The notes beneath the pieces are model-generated. The model saw only the letters and a list, made by a program, of their open reading frames with translations, was not told the DNA's origin and did no database searches. This document shows, one piece after another, positions 30,801 through 35,122 of a DNA stretch of 64,000 nucleotides. The stretch spans positions 2,046,001 through 2,110,000 of the forward strand of contig NZ_VWWO01000002.1 of assembly GCF_011752935.1 (NCBI RefSeq), written 5' to 3'. A program made the position numbers and the translations under genes. Numbering within the stretch: the first letter of the stretch is position 1; each line of letters begins with the position of its first letter. Source of the stretch: Chitinophaga sp. Cy-1792. GTDB lineage: Bacteria > Bacteroidota > Bacteroidia > Chitinophagales > Chitinophagaceae.

Positions 30801-32220
30801 CGCAACAAGTGCTTCCTTCATTATCACTGACGGTAACACGGGCTGTTCTTCTGATACAGTTACCTATGCATTGAAATACATCCAGAAACCTGTGGTTAAA
30901 CTGGGCAAAGACACCACCATCTGCGGTGGTAACAGCCTGGTACTCGATGCAGGTGCTGCTAACTTCGGATACACCATCAAATGGTCTACCGGCGAAACAA
31001 CACAACGTATCAACGTAACCAAAGCAGGTACTTACTGGGTGAATGTATCTAACGGTCAATGTGCGACCACCGATACCATCAAAGTTGGACTGATACCAAC
31101 TCCTCTGGTAGTGATCCCTGATACTACCATCTGCCGCGGTCAGTCAGTTAAACTGGATGCTTATGTAAATGGCGCCACTTACCTCTGGAGTAACGGTTCT
31201 ACCGCTTCTTCCATCCTGGTAAGCACACAGGAAGACTTCTGGGTGAAAGTTACCAAGAGCGGTTGTATCACGATCGATACTGTTAAAGTAAGCGTGAACC
31301 CTCCACCAGATATCAGCCTGAGTCGCGACACGACTATCTGTCCTGACCAGTCTATCATGCTGACAGTAAACACCAACGGAGGCCGTGTACAATGGCTGAC
31401 AGGTGAAACCAGCAACTCCATCATCGTCAACAAACCTGGCGGATACTGGGTAGCTGTAAGCAGAGACAACTGCGTGGTACGTGATACCGTTAACGTAAGA
31501 CTGAAACCAGAAATCAAAGTAGATCTGGGACCTGACAGAAATATCTGCCCTGGCACCACGATCACACTGGATGGTACTACAGATAATGCTATCTCTTACC
31601 TCTGGAACGACGGCGATCCTAACCCGGTTAAGGCTATCACCGCTGCCGGTAAATACAAGATCGCAGTAATGGATAAATTCTGTCAGCGCGTGTACATGGA
31701 TAGCGTGAAAGTGGCTGTAACAGGATTACCAAAAGTGAACCTGGGTAACGACACGGTAATGTGTAAAGGTGAAACCCTCACACTCCGTGCTCTGGGAACT
31801 GGCATCACTGCTGTACGCTGGGATAATGGTTCCACTGCTCCAACACTCAATGTGACACAAAGCGGTAACTACACCGTAACCGTGTTCAATGATTGCGGCA
31901 GCGCTACCGATAATATCACCGTAAACTTCACAGAATGTGAACCTAAACCGGAATTCCCTAACGCCTTCTCTCCTAACGGCGACGGACGTAACGATGTATT
32001 CAGACCAGTGGTTCGCGGACCAATGTACGAATACGAACTGCGCATCTTCAACCGCTGGGGTGAACTGATCTTCATCTCTTCTGATCAACACAGAGGATGG
32101 GATGGTAAATACAAAGGCGTACCTGTGGATATCGGAACATATGTGTGGTGGCTGACATATAAGAAGTCTGCCAACGGTACAGCAAATGTTATCAAAGGCG
32201 AAGTAACAGTTATCAGGTAA
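9874..32220 (+). CDS. Giant T9SS-exported repeat protein, probable surface adhesin (7448 residues)
   Basis: Residues 1-24 are a signal peptide (MKRFLTLILLILSFALPDK, then LLAQA). Residues about 130-400 look like a jelly-roll module ending CGNDIAIDDINFSYC, followed by several Ig/PKD-like modules. Residues 1276-5787 (61 percent of the protein) are 48 near-identical 94-residue repeats, flanked by diverged copies and then 87-residue relatives. About 6420-6920 are HYR-like modules with recurring TVDCDKVP and RTWTA-D-C-N patterns, then PKD-like modules with DTTIC. The last ~90 residues (NAFSPNGDGRNDVFRP, FNRWGE, GWDGKYKG, GTYVWW) are the T9SS type B (gliding-motility-associated) sorting domain. Each repeat has two Cys (KEC, GNC), which may form a disulfide. 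SprB of Flavobacterium is a known giant of the same build. No SprF/PorP-type partner is adjacent. A surface adhesin role is inferred. Confidence 0.92.
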   Translation: MKRFLTLILLILSFALPDKLLAQASPPDGVGDQPYINIPTTTCTSTTDNPSYVSINAFMWNGNYNYTNTKVDWTITPGTSGAFTVLFNNNGAGQAPLSSLTGQPAWGPYNSNALTLRLLLPNTTYTVTAKIYYYIGKDATKIYNATVTRTIFAKDCAIPKCYRNSTAKMVGDFTENFGFFRAAKLAVPQTAKVPYKIVPDTIPRFSSAVIGYNKNSNIYYNDSKTGSFPDNSYAIYWNSRLKQEWDNVLDHTGDSLSVTKDTVYHGGMLIANAALAPNVFYQTTVTVCPGSNYNFTAWFLNVNTPEVFNSTCRQGNPDGGYRYAGVTFEIWDATGTNLRASFNTYDVSMNLDSNSTKWLQYGGSFRVNATDTKLILKIRNNNKGGCGNDIAIDDINFSYCPPQFAGYVDGLVEDGVTESVQCAGSPIDLTASYDKTYYTNPQFQWQYSYDDSTWFNLQDSVGVNTSTHLTETIRNGSKSAILHFLPGALTGDPTKPIVRYYRLTMFELGSTSSCAMPSSPITITILPKPIVNLSSGRICKGDKLEMTVTGLFSRYEWIQPPGYTDITVVDYPTVNTEYSAVGIADYGNGRTCTDTGYAKVVVDDPPTVKVSADVTSFCLGSTVPSRFYIDAANNAYNITWNGKWTPFTAADTLYASKTNQLTNAVFSHAGLNYIKATVVKGVCTVKDSIPVNVYAIPVAKTTYDSLIQCTNTSFTMAASKPATGEQGVWSFYSGFSHGSVINNYNSPTTTVTVPPGVRDTLVWTISNVNKSDCSSSAKIILFNVPPITSQLPMTDVTLCAAVGSKGSVQVTATPPGPGEIGTWTSSSGAVTFTNPNSYSTQANYTMSSATTVTLTYKITSTYCAGNTTGTMKLTLKLPPSITITNTPVTGCSSDNKVTLNIGTASSNITNFSISALAPNAMPGFTTITGGKLNTNSNYDLAIPANTAPGTYTFVMSVWEANTTTGNPYDGCTTNVTFTVVLTKPSTPPTSITPAVASFCDKGDVRLALQGGSLGTAPDGTTNATWKWYKGACPGTAGSVAVTPDSASADNSVVVFRNVTTSTTYYVRAESAGVCGNSVCVAIPITVYPKPAQPTIANVSPQCNNSSFTVNASAITTPGAAGVWTIISSNPSGINIANPNSPTTNVFVPAGDSVMLKWSVGNGICDSLSATVKLFNYATPTVANAGPDQSECQKTDSFRIHGNAPAVTGNIPQTGKWTVIYYGSKATPVVISATSPDAAILVPVGDSVRLVWTITSGTCGISTDTVALYNYAAAAAANAGADQKECNRTTPFTLTATKPASTGNIPQVGTWTVIYKGSNTAPVPSDIHNPAATISVPVGDSVQLVWTVTSGNCAATTDTVAIYNYPATATANAGADQKECNRTTPFTLTATPVPTTGNIPQVGTWTVIYKGSNTAPVPSDIHNPAATITVPVGDSVQLVWTVTSGNCAATTDTVAIYNYAAAAKANAGADQKECNRTTPFTLTATPVPATGNIPQVGTWTVIYKGANTAPVPSNIHNPAATITVPVGDSVQLVWTVTSGNCAATTDTVAIYNYPATAKANAGADQKECNRTTPFTLTATPVPTTGNIAQVGTWTVIYKGANTAPVPSDIHNPAATITVPVGDSVQLVWTVTSGNCAATTDTVAIYNYAVAAKANAGADQKECNRTTPFQLSATPLPTTGNIPQVGTWTVIYKGSNTTPVPSSYTKPDATITVAPGDSVQLVWTVTSGNCAVTTDTVAIYNYPATAKANAGADQKECNRTTPFTLAATPVPTTGNIPQVGTWTVIYKGSNTAPVPSDIHNPAATITVPVGDSVQLVWTVTSGNCAATTDTVAIYNYPATAKANAGADQKECNRTTPFTLAATPVPTTGNIPQVGTWTVIYKGANAAPVPSDIHNPAATITVPVGDSIQLVWTVTSGNCAATTDTVAIYNYAAAAKANAGADQKECNRITPFTLTATPVPATGNIPQVGTWTVIYKGSNTAPVPSDIHNPAATITVPVGDSVQLVWTVTSGNCAATTDTVAIYNYPATAKANAGADQKECNRTSPFTLTATPVPTTGNIAQVGTWTVIYKGSNTAPAPSDIHNPAATITVPVGDSVQLVWTVTSGNCAATTDTVAIYNYAVAATANAGADQKECNRTTPFQLAATPLPTTGNIPQVGTWTVIYKGSNTAPVLSSYTKPDATITVAPGDSVQLVWTVTSGNCAATTDTVAIYNYAAAAKANAGADQKECNRTTAFNLAATPVPTTGNIPQVGTWTVIYKGSNTAPVPSDIHNPAATITVPVGDSVQLVWTVTSGNCAATTDTVAIYNYPATAKANAGADQKECNRTSPFTLTATPVPTTGNIPQVGTWTVIYKGSNTAPVPSDIHNPTATITVPVGDSVQLVWTVTSGNCAATTDTVAIYNYAAAAKANAGADQKECNRTTPFTLTATPVPTTGNIPQVGTWTVIYKGSNTAPVPSDIHNPTATITVPVGDSVQLVWTVTSGNCAATTDTVAIYNYPATAKANAGADQKECNRTTPFTLTATPVPTTGNIAQVGTWTVIYKGSNTAPVPSDIHNPTAIITVPVGDSVQLVWTVTSGNCAATTDTVAIYNYAVAATANAGADQKECNRTAPFQLAATPLPTTGNIPQVGTWTVIYKGSNTAPVPSSYTKPDATITVAPGDSVQLVWTVTSGNCAATTDTVAIYNYAAAAKANAGADQKECNRTTAFNLAATPVPTTGNIPQVGTWTVIYKGSNTAPVPSDIHNPAATITVPVGDSVQLVWTVTSGNCAATTDTVAIYNYPATATAKAGADQKECNRTTPFTLTATPVPTTGNIPQVGTWTVIYKGSNAAPVPSDIHNPAATITVPVGDSVQLVWTVTSGNCAATTDTVAIYNYAAAAKANAGTDQKECNRTTAFNLAATPVPTTGNIPQVGTWTVIYKGSNTAPVPSDIHNPAATITVPVGDSVQLVWTVTSGNCAATTDTVAIYNYPATAKANAGADQKECNRTSPFTLTATPVPTTGNIAQVGTWTVIYKGSNTAPTPSDIHNPAATITVPVGDSVQLVWTVTSGNCAATTDTVAIYNYAVAATANAGADQKECNRTAPFQLAATPLPTTGNIPQVGTWTVIYKGSNTAPVPSSYTKPDATITVAPGDSVQLVWTVTSGNCAATTDTVAIYNYAAAAKANAGPDQKECNRTTAFNLAATPVPTTGNIPQVGTWTVIYKGSNTAPVPSDIHNPAATITVPVGDSVQLVWTVTSGNCAATTDTVAIYNYPATAKANAGADQKECNRTSPFTLTATPVPTTGNIPQVGTWTVIYKGSNTAPVPSDIHNPAATITVPVGDSVQLVWTVTSGNCAATTDTVAIYNYAEAAKANAGADQKECNRTTAFNLAATPVPTTGNIPQVGTWTVIYKGSNTAPVPSDIHNPTATITVPVGDSVQLVWTVTSGNCAATTDTVAIYNYPATAKANAGADQKECNRTTAFDLAATPVPTTGNIPQVGTWTVIYKGSNAAPVPSDIHNPTATITVPVGDSVQLVWTVTSGNCAATTDTVAIYNYPATAKANAGADQKECNRTSPFTLTATPVPTTGNIPQVGTWTVIYKGSNTTPVPSDIHNPAATITVPVGDSVQLVWTVTSGNCAATTDTVAIYNYAAAATANAGADQKECNRTTAFNLAATPVPTTGNIPQVGTWTVIYKGSNTAPVPSDIHNPTATITVPVGDSVQLVWTVTSGNCAATTDTVAIYNYPATATAKAGADQKECNRTTAFNLAATPVPTTGNIPQVGTWTVIYKGSNTAPAPSDIHNPAATITVPVGDSVQLVWTVTSGNCTATTDTVAIYNYAAAAKANAGADQKECNRTTAFNLAATPVPTTGNIPQVGTWTVIYKGSNTAPVPSDIHNPAATITVPVGDSVQLVWTVTSGNCATTTDTVAIYNYPATATAKAGADQKECNRTTAFNLAATPVPTTGNIAQVGTWTVIYKGSNTAPAPSDIHNPAATITVPVGDSVQLVWTVTSGNCAATTDTVAIYNYPATAKANAGADQKECNRTSPFTLTATPVPTTGNIPQVGTWTVIYKGSNTAPVPSDIHNPAATITVPVGDSVQLVWTVTSGNCAATTDTVAIYNYPATAKANAGADQKECNRTTAFNLAATPVPTTGNIPQVGTWTVIYKGSNTAPVPSDIHNPAANITVPVGDSVQLVWTVTSGNCAATTDTVAIYNYPATAKANAGADQKECNRTSPFTLTATPVPTTGNIPQVGTWTVIYKGSNTAPVPSDIHNPAATITVPVGDSVQLVWTVTSGNCAATTDTVAIYNYAAAAKANAGADQKECNRTTAFNLAATPVPTTGNIPQVGTWTVIYKGSNTAPAPSDIHNPAATITVPVGDSVQLVWTVTSGNCAATTDTVAIYNYAAAAKANAGTDQKECNRTTAFNLAATPVPTTGNIPQVGTWTVIYKGANTAPVPSDIHLATATITVPVGDSVQLVWTVTSGNCAATTDTVAIYNYAVAATANAGADQKECNRTTPFTLAATPVPTTGNIPQVGTWTVIYKGYNAAPVPSDIHLATATITVPVGDSVQLVWTVTSGNCAATTDTVAIYNYAAAAKANAGADQKECNRTTAFNLAATPVPTTGNIPQVGTWTVIYKGYNAAPVPSDIHNPAATITVPVGDSVQLVWTVTSGNCVATTDTVAIYNYPATAKANAGADQKECNRTTPFTLTATPVPTTGNIPQIGTWTVIYKGSNAAPVPSDIHLATATITVPVGDSVQLVWTVTSGNCAATTDTVAIYNYAAAAKANAGADQKECNRTTPFTLTATPVPTTGNIAQVGTWTVIYKGSNTAPVPSDIHNPAATITVPVGDSVQLVWTVTSGNCAATTDTVAIYNYAVAATANAGADQKECNRTTPFTLAATPVPTTGNIPQVGTWTVIYKGSNTAPVPSDIHLATATITVPVGDSVQLVWTVTSGNCAVTTDTVAIYNYPATAKANAGADQKECNRTSPFTLTATPVPATGNIPQIGTWTVIYKGANAAPVPSDIHNPAATITVPVGDSVQLVWTVTSGNCAATTDTVAIYNYAAAAKANAGTDQKECNRTTAFNLAATPVPTTGNIPQVGTWTVIYKGSNAAPVPSDIHNPAATITVPVGDSVQLVWTVTSGNCVATTDTVAIYNYPATAKANAGADQKECNRTTPFTLTATPVPTTGNIPQIGTWTVIYKGSNAAPVPSDIHLATATITVPVGDSVQLVWTVTSGNCAATTDTVAIYNYAAAAKANAGADQKECNRTTAFNLAATPVPTTGNIPQVGTWTVIYKGSNTAPVPSDIHNPAATITVPVGDSVQLVWTVTSGNCAATTDTVAIYNYPATATAKAGADQKECNRTTPFTLAATPVPTTGNIPQVGTWTVIYKGANTAPVPSDIHLATATITVPVGDSVQLVWTVTSGNCAATTDTVAIYNYPATAKANAGADQKECNRTSPFTLTATPVPTTGNIPQIGTWTVIYKGSNAAPVPSDIHNPTATITVPVGDSVQLVWTVTSGNCAATTDTVAIYNYPATATAKAGADQKECNRTTPFQLAATPVPATGNIPQVGTWTVIYKGTNPVPVVSSLNDPAATIAVPVGDSVRLVWTVTSGNCAATTDTVSIYNYAVSATAKAGADQKECNRTTPFQLAATPVPTTGNIPQVGTWTVIYKGSNAAPVPSSLIKPDATITVAPGDSVQLVWTVTAGNCAATTDTVAIYNYAATANANAGADQKECNRTTPFQLAATPIPTTGNIPQVGTWKVIYKGTNPVPVVSSLNNPAATVSVPVGDSVQLVWTVTSGNCAANTDTMAIYNYAPAVKAYAGLDREACQKKDTFQLAADVPAITGNIRQTGKWTVIYSGNQQVPVPTPDTAHNAGVYVQPGDSAILVWTVYSGTCATTSDTMVIKNYAAAAKAIAGKDLKECERQTAFMLNATPLPATGTIPQVGTWSVVSFTTQSGNATPSIINPHSVNAEINVLPGDSVVLKWKVEGGNCASDSAMISVVNYKKAAAANAGTNQKICATSNDFIMNANKPDVTTAFGTWTVVYGNAIVKQVNNYASPVTVPVGDSSVLRWTIHNGTCDTTTSLVTLVNYKTASKAVAGSNQEKCNSSDDFVMAANQPDVSTAFGTWTVVSGNATIHAPNAYNTTVTVTPGNSAVLQWTIYNGSCTSTSSTVTLINYAAADKADAGPDQSACNQAAPFTLAANKPSVSTATGMWTIVKGIASISDKNLYNATVTVQPGDTIVLRWTISNGNCTSTEDEVTIINYKKPVDAVAGANQEHCDDANFQMHASDPGVAGAIGTWIVTGGDKTKVTISNENDKDAVITVQAGETVQMTWVVSNGVCNASSSSLTLINRKPILNNTISSDQTLCKSETAAALTGGILTGGNGTYTYQWQSSTNGAAGPFTNISGATNDTYQPGILAANTWYRRLVTSGACISNISNVVNLVVVTQNPIVTTTPPSFTTECVLNKDYTTMFGTPVFSHTPYINEQLTVTFSDVTTIINACTKTITRTWVAMDRCGLSVKTSQTITVVDTKAPVFKTTAPANVTVDCDKVPAKVNLIAKDDCGGDITIVPVEVRKDIPGNCANSYQLIRTWTARDACNTGATLTQIITVQDTTRPVFTMPTPANTTVDCDKVPQGTNLTASDNCTAGVITATFKDVTVRQPGDCQSKYTIYRTWTATDECGNAATVQQIINVQDTTRPVFSMQAPKDTVVDCDKVPGWPVISASDNCTGSIQVVTNSKIVKLPGSCSGSYVEVRTWTATDACNNVAKMQQMITVQDTIKPVFTIMPPADTTVSCDAIPAPDPNVTATDNCSSGTSLKVTRTITTESIPGACGNNYRIIRTWTAIDACTNKTVVRQVITVVDTTRPVVIGQPADITIYCQDKIPAPVTLIATDNCDPSFPKKATYSEDPYVKDICKGYTITRRWTVLDACGNKANDVIQHVFIKPCDKPQLNPNIPTNCSDNPRIVLESVGNVTRPTYTLVAVTPSNAVTGLPMTQSGNIFNLNGATSASFIITDGNTGCSSDTVTYALKYIQKPVVKLGKDTTICGGNSLVLDAGAANFGYTIKWSTGETTQRINVTKAGTYWVNVSNGQCATTDTIKVGLIPTPLVVIPDTTICRGQSVKLDAYVNGATYLWSNGSTASSILVSTQEDFWVKVTKSGCITIDTVKVSVNPPPDISLSRDTTICPDQSIMLTVNTNGGRVQWLTGETSNSIIVNKPGGYWVAVSRDNCVVRDTVNVRLKPEIKVDLGPDRNICPGTTITLDGTTDNAISYLWNDGDPNPVKAITAAGKYKIAVMDKFCQRVYMDSVKVAVTGLPKVNLGNDTVMCKGETLTLRALGTGITAVRWDNGSTAPTLNVTQSGNYTVTVFNDCGSATDNITVNFTECEPKPEFPNAFSPNGDGRNDVFRPVVRGPMYEYELRIFNRWGELIFISSDQHRGWDGKYKGVPVDIGTYVWWLTYKKSANGTANVIKGEVTVIR
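13699..19338 (+). repeat. Higher-order repeat: five-unit (1410-bp) blocks, units 1-20
   Basis: Two rare unit types recur every fifth unit. GNIAQ (DNA CGCACAGGTA) starts at 14631, 16041, 17451 and 18861, and the SSYTKPDATITVAPGD type (DNA TCATCTTATA) at 14971, 16381, 17791 and 19201. All steps are exactly 1410 bp = 5 x 282. Units 4/5, 9/10, 14/15 and 19/20 are therefore matching pairs, so the first 20 units arose by duplication of a five-unit block. Confidence 0.92.
23569..26388 (+). repeat. Second five-unit higher-order block, units 36-45
   Basis: Units 36-37 and 41-42 are the same pair (GNCVATT then NIPQIG with IHLATA), and units 39/44 and 40/45 also match, again 1410 bp apart. By eye 23725-24146 and 25135-25556 are identical over 422 bp, including silent positions. 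This points to a recent duplication or gene conversion. Confidence 0.85.
31951..32217 (+). other. T9SS type B C-terminal sorting domain of the giant protein
   Basis: The final ~90 residues contain FSPNGDGRNDVF, LRIFNRWGELIF, GWDGKYKG and GTYVWWLTYKK, the hallmark of the gliding-motility-associated C-terminal domain (TIGR04131-like). Such domains route proteins across the outer membrane via T9SS and attach them to the surface or release them. Confidence 0.93.
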
Positions 32221-32242
32221 AACCGGTAACCGCCATAAATCT

Positions 32243-32280
32243 GAAAGCCGTCTCTGCAACGCAGAGGCGGCTTTCTTTTT
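32243..32280 (+). terminator. Terminator of the giant gene
   Basis: GAAAGCCG and CGGCTTTC pair, with an inner TCTGC/GCAGA stem, followed by a T5 tract. The giant gene is thus probably transcribed alone. Confidence 0.9.
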
Positions 32281-32400
32281 CAAACATTACTGGTGCCATT
32301 TTTGTATATTTTTCCGGGAGATGATAAACAGGGATTTTCCTGCATTATCATTTTTACCATTGGCCTGAATTCAGTAAATTCATTAACGAAATTTTGAGCT

Positions 32401-32700
32401 ATGAAGACTTACGAAACAGTTACAGAAGCACTACAGGATCTCCGCCAACGCGGATTTACCCGGGATTTTAATATGCAGTTCGACTGTATCCAGGGCGCAG
32501 ATAATAACTACAAACTCCATCCGCAGGATTTTGAAATCGAAGAAACCTATCGGTTCGAAGGCAATACCAATCCAGCAGATGAAGATATCGTATACGCCAT
32601 CAGCGCCAAAGACGGCACCAAAGGCGTACTTATGCACGGATATGGCGTCTACAGCGAAGACATCTCCGCAGACATGATCCGGAAGCTGGGAACCAAATAA
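32401..32700 (+). CDS. Small conserved Bacteroidota protein of unknown function
   Basis: 99 residues, soluble and acidic, starting MKTYETVTEALQDLRQRGFT. It has a helix, then strand-rich segments (KLHPQDFEIEETYRFEG, EDIVYAISAKDG, GVLMHGYGVYSED) suggesting a small alpha/beta domain. Close relatives in Bacteroidota are often labelled phosphoribosylpyrophosphate synthetase, but none of the PRPP synthetase motifs is present and the protein is far too short, so that name should not be used. It lies alone between two strong terminators. Function unknown. Confidence 0.8.
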   Translation: MKTYETVTEALQDLRQRGFTRDFNMQFDCIQGADNNYKLHPQDFEIEETYRFEGNTNPADEDIVYAISAKDGTKGVLMHGYGVYSEDISADMIRKLGTK

Positions 32701-32723
32701 CCCGTTACCGTTCAACATAATTC

Positions 32724-32754
32724 AGTCCTCCCGCTTTGTGGGAGGACTTTTTTT
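32724..32754 (+). terminator. Terminator of the 99-residue protein gene
   Basis: AGTCCTCCC and GGGAGGACT pair, followed by seven T. Confidence 0.92.
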
Positions 32755-32791
32755 ATGCTATTTTAGCCCCTTTCAAATAGTTATTACGTTT

Positions 32792-35044
32792 ATGCTGAAG
32801 CACTATGCCAGCGCACTGGCCCTCACCATTATTTCCGTATGCTCCGTGCAGGCCCAGCTGAAACCCAACCTGGATATCATTCCTAAACCGGTTCAGCTAC
32901 AGGCTACCACAGGCACTTTTAACTGGAATGCACAAACGAAAATTTATGCAGCTCCTGCCTTTAAAGAAGCGGCCACACTGCTTTCCTTTTCCGGACAACT
33001 GCTTAATATCAATGCCACCGCACCGGGTCCAAAAGCTACCAACTACATTTATGTCCAGCAGGCTACTGCTGATGTTCTGCCAGATACCAATACCTACCGC
33101 CTGCATATCACGCCGGCAAAAATTACCATCCTGGCACGAAGCCGCGCCGCTGCTATCAATGGCATCCAAAGCCTGGTACAGCTGCAACTCCTGCAACCGG
33201 ATACGCAACTCATACCCTGCGCAGTAATAGAAGATCATCCCCGATTTGGGTATCGTGGTCTGCATCTCGATGTGAGCCGAACATTTTTCCCTGCCAGTTA
33301 TATCAAAAGATACCTCGATCTGATGTGGTTGTATAAAATTAATACCTTCCACTGGCACCTGGTTGATGGCGCAGGCTGGCGCCTGCAGATAAAGCAGTTC
33401 CCCGCCCTGACAGACACCGCCGCATGGCGATACGGCGCTACCTGGAGAGAATGGGCTGCCAATCACCACCGTTATGCCAGCAAAGGCGACCCTAACGCCT
33501 ATGGCGGCTACTATACCCAGGATGAAGCACGCGACATTGTAGCCTATGCTGCCAAACGCGGTATCACCGTCATCCCGGAAATAGAAATGCCCGGCCATGC
33601 GGAAGAAGTTCTGGCGGTATACCCGCAGCTTTCCTGCTCCGGCCAACCCTATAAAAACAACGAATTCTGCCTGGGCAACGACCAGACGTTCGACTTCCTG
33701 GAAAAGGTGTTAGTGGAAGTAATGGATATCTTCCCATCTACCTATATCCATATTGGCGGAGACGAAGCCAATAAATCCGCCTGGAAAAAATGTCCTAAAT
33801 GCCAGCAGCGCATTAAAACAGAACACCTGAAAGACGAAAATGAACTGCAGAGCTATGCGATCAGGAGAATGGAGAAATTCCTGACAGCCCACCACCGTAA
33901 GCTCCTCGGCTGGGATGAAATCCTGGAAGGCGGACTGGCGCCTGCAGCTACCGTTATGTCGTGGAGAGGAGAAAGCGGCGGAATCGCAGCTGCAAAGGAA
34001 AACCATGATGTCATCATGACGCCGGGCACCTACTGCTACTTCGATCATTACCAGGCAGATCCTGCCACACAACCGGAAGCACAGGGTGGATATCTCCCGG
34101 TAGAAAAAGTATACAGCTATAACCCGGTACCAGCGGAACTTACTGCCGATCAGGCCAAACATATTCTGGGCGCACAGGCAAACCTCTGGGCAGAATATAT
34201 TCCTAATCCTACTCACCTGGAATATATGGTCTATCCCCGACTCCTCGCCCTCGCTGAGGTAGTCTGGACACCACAGGAAAAAAGAACTTTTGCCGATTTC
34301 AAAACCAGACTGCAATCGCAATACCTGCTGCTGCAGCGTCTCAACGTCAACTATTGCCGCCCATCCTATACGGTAACTATAGTACCGCAGATCGACTATC
34401 AGCAACAGCAAACGACCATTTCCCTGAATACCGAACAATACAATCCGGTGATTCATTATACCATGGATGGTACCACGCCTGCTGCTAACGCGCCTGTATA
34501 TACGAAACCGTTTTCTTTCAAAGGCTCTGCAACCATTACTGCTGCTGTATTCCAGGATACGCTGCTGAAAGGCACACCAACTGTTTTGCGCGCGGATTAT
34601 CATAAAGCCATCGGCAAACCGGTGACCTATAATCTTCCCTACAGCAAAAAATATCCTGCGAAAAACGAAGCCACTTTAACTGATGGCTACCGCGGTACCG
34701 TATCGTATGGGGATGGCCTCTGGCAAGGGTTTGAAAGCAACGATATGGATGTAACGATTGACATGCAGACGAAAGATAAACTGCAATCAGTAAGCATCAA
34801 TTTCATGCAACTGGAAGGTGTTGGTATTTATATGCCCTCTTTTGTAGAAGTTGCTGTTTCTGATGATGGCACTAACTTTACTACGGTTCAGCATATAGAT
34901 AATGATGTTCCAGAAAGTCAGCATGCACTTACCTTCAAGGCATTTAACTTCAACCTGGAAGGCCGCCAGGCGAGGTATATCCGTGTTAAAGCGCATAATA
35001 AGCAACATGGATTTTTGTTTGCAGATGAGGTAATTGTGTATTAA
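32792..35044 (+). CDS. Secreted beta-N-acetylhexosaminidase, GH20
   Basis: 750 residues from the ATG at 32792. The frame extends upstream only into the preceding terminator, so this start is chosen, and it exposes a signal peptide (MLKHYASALALTIISVCSVQ). A GH20b N-terminal domain precedes the catalytic barrel (FGYRGLHLDVSRTFF start). HIGGDEANKSAWKKC carries the catalytic Asp324-Glu325 pair, and NTFHWHLVDGAGWRL is typical. The C-terminus holds a chitobiase-type domain (YTMDGTTPAANAPVYTKPF) and an F5/8C-like module near residues 620-750. It would cut terminal GlcNAc/GalNAc from chitin oligomers or glycans in the periplasm or outside the cell, by the substrate-assisted mechanism known for GH20. 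No transporter or SusCD pair is nearby. Confidence 0.95.
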   Translation: MLKHYASALALTIISVCSVQAQLKPNLDIIPKPVQLQATTGTFNWNAQTKIYAAPAFKEAATLLSFSGQLLNINATAPGPKATNYIYVQQATADVLPDTNTYRLHITPAKITILARSRAAAINGIQSLVQLQLLQPDTQLIPCAVIEDHPRFGYRGLHLDVSRTFFPASYIKRYLDLMWLYKINTFHWHLVDGAGWRLQIKQFPALTDTAAWRYGATWREWAANHHRYASKGDPNAYGGYYTQDEARDIVAYAAKRGITVIPEIEMPGHAEEVLAVYPQLSCSGQPYKNNEFCLGNDQTFDFLEKVLVEVMDIFPSTYIHIGGDEANKSAWKKCPKCQQRIKTEHLKDENELQSYAIRRMEKFLTAHHRKLLGWDEILEGGLAPAATVMSWRGESGGIAAAKENHDVIMTPGTYCYFDHYQADPATQPEAQGGYLPVEKVYSYNPVPAELTADQAKHILGAQANLWAEYIPNPTHLEYMVYPRLLALAEVVWTPQEKRTFADFKTRLQSQYLLLQRLNVNYCRPSYTVTIVPQIDYQQQQTTISLNTEQYNPVIHYTMDGTTPAANAPVYTKPFSFKGSATITAAVFQDTLLKGTPTVLRADYHKAIGKPVTYNLPYSKKYPAKNEATLTDGYRGTVSYGDGLWQGFESNDMDVTIDMQTKDKLQSVSINFMQLEGVGIYMPSFVEVAVSDDGTNFTTVQHIDNDVPESQHALTFKAFNFNLEGRQARYIRVKAHNKQHGFLFADEVIVY

Positions 35045-35068
35045 GAGAGATAATTTTTGCAGATAAAA

Positions 35069-35105
35069 AAAGCGGAGATCAGCATAATGCTGATCTCCGC
35101 TTTTT
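35069..35105. terminator. Bidirectional terminator between GH20 and S41 genes
   Basis: AGCGGAGATCAGCAT pairs with ATGCTGATCTCCGCT (35071-35101). An A run on the left and a T run on the right serve both converging genes. Confidence 0.92.
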
Positions 35106-35122
35106 ATTTATTGGAAAGATAT

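Noticed and set aside
9874..32220. Mobile element or phage tail-fibre origin of the giant gene
   Set aside because: No integrase, transposase, att-like repeat or phage gene nearby; the signal peptide and T9SS domain mark it as a native surface protein, although its location within a split operon suggests an old insertion.
32401..32700. Phosphoribosylpyrophosphate synthetase
   Set aside because: This label is common for relatives, but 99 residues without the PRPP-binding or ribose-5-phosphate loops cannot be that enzyme.
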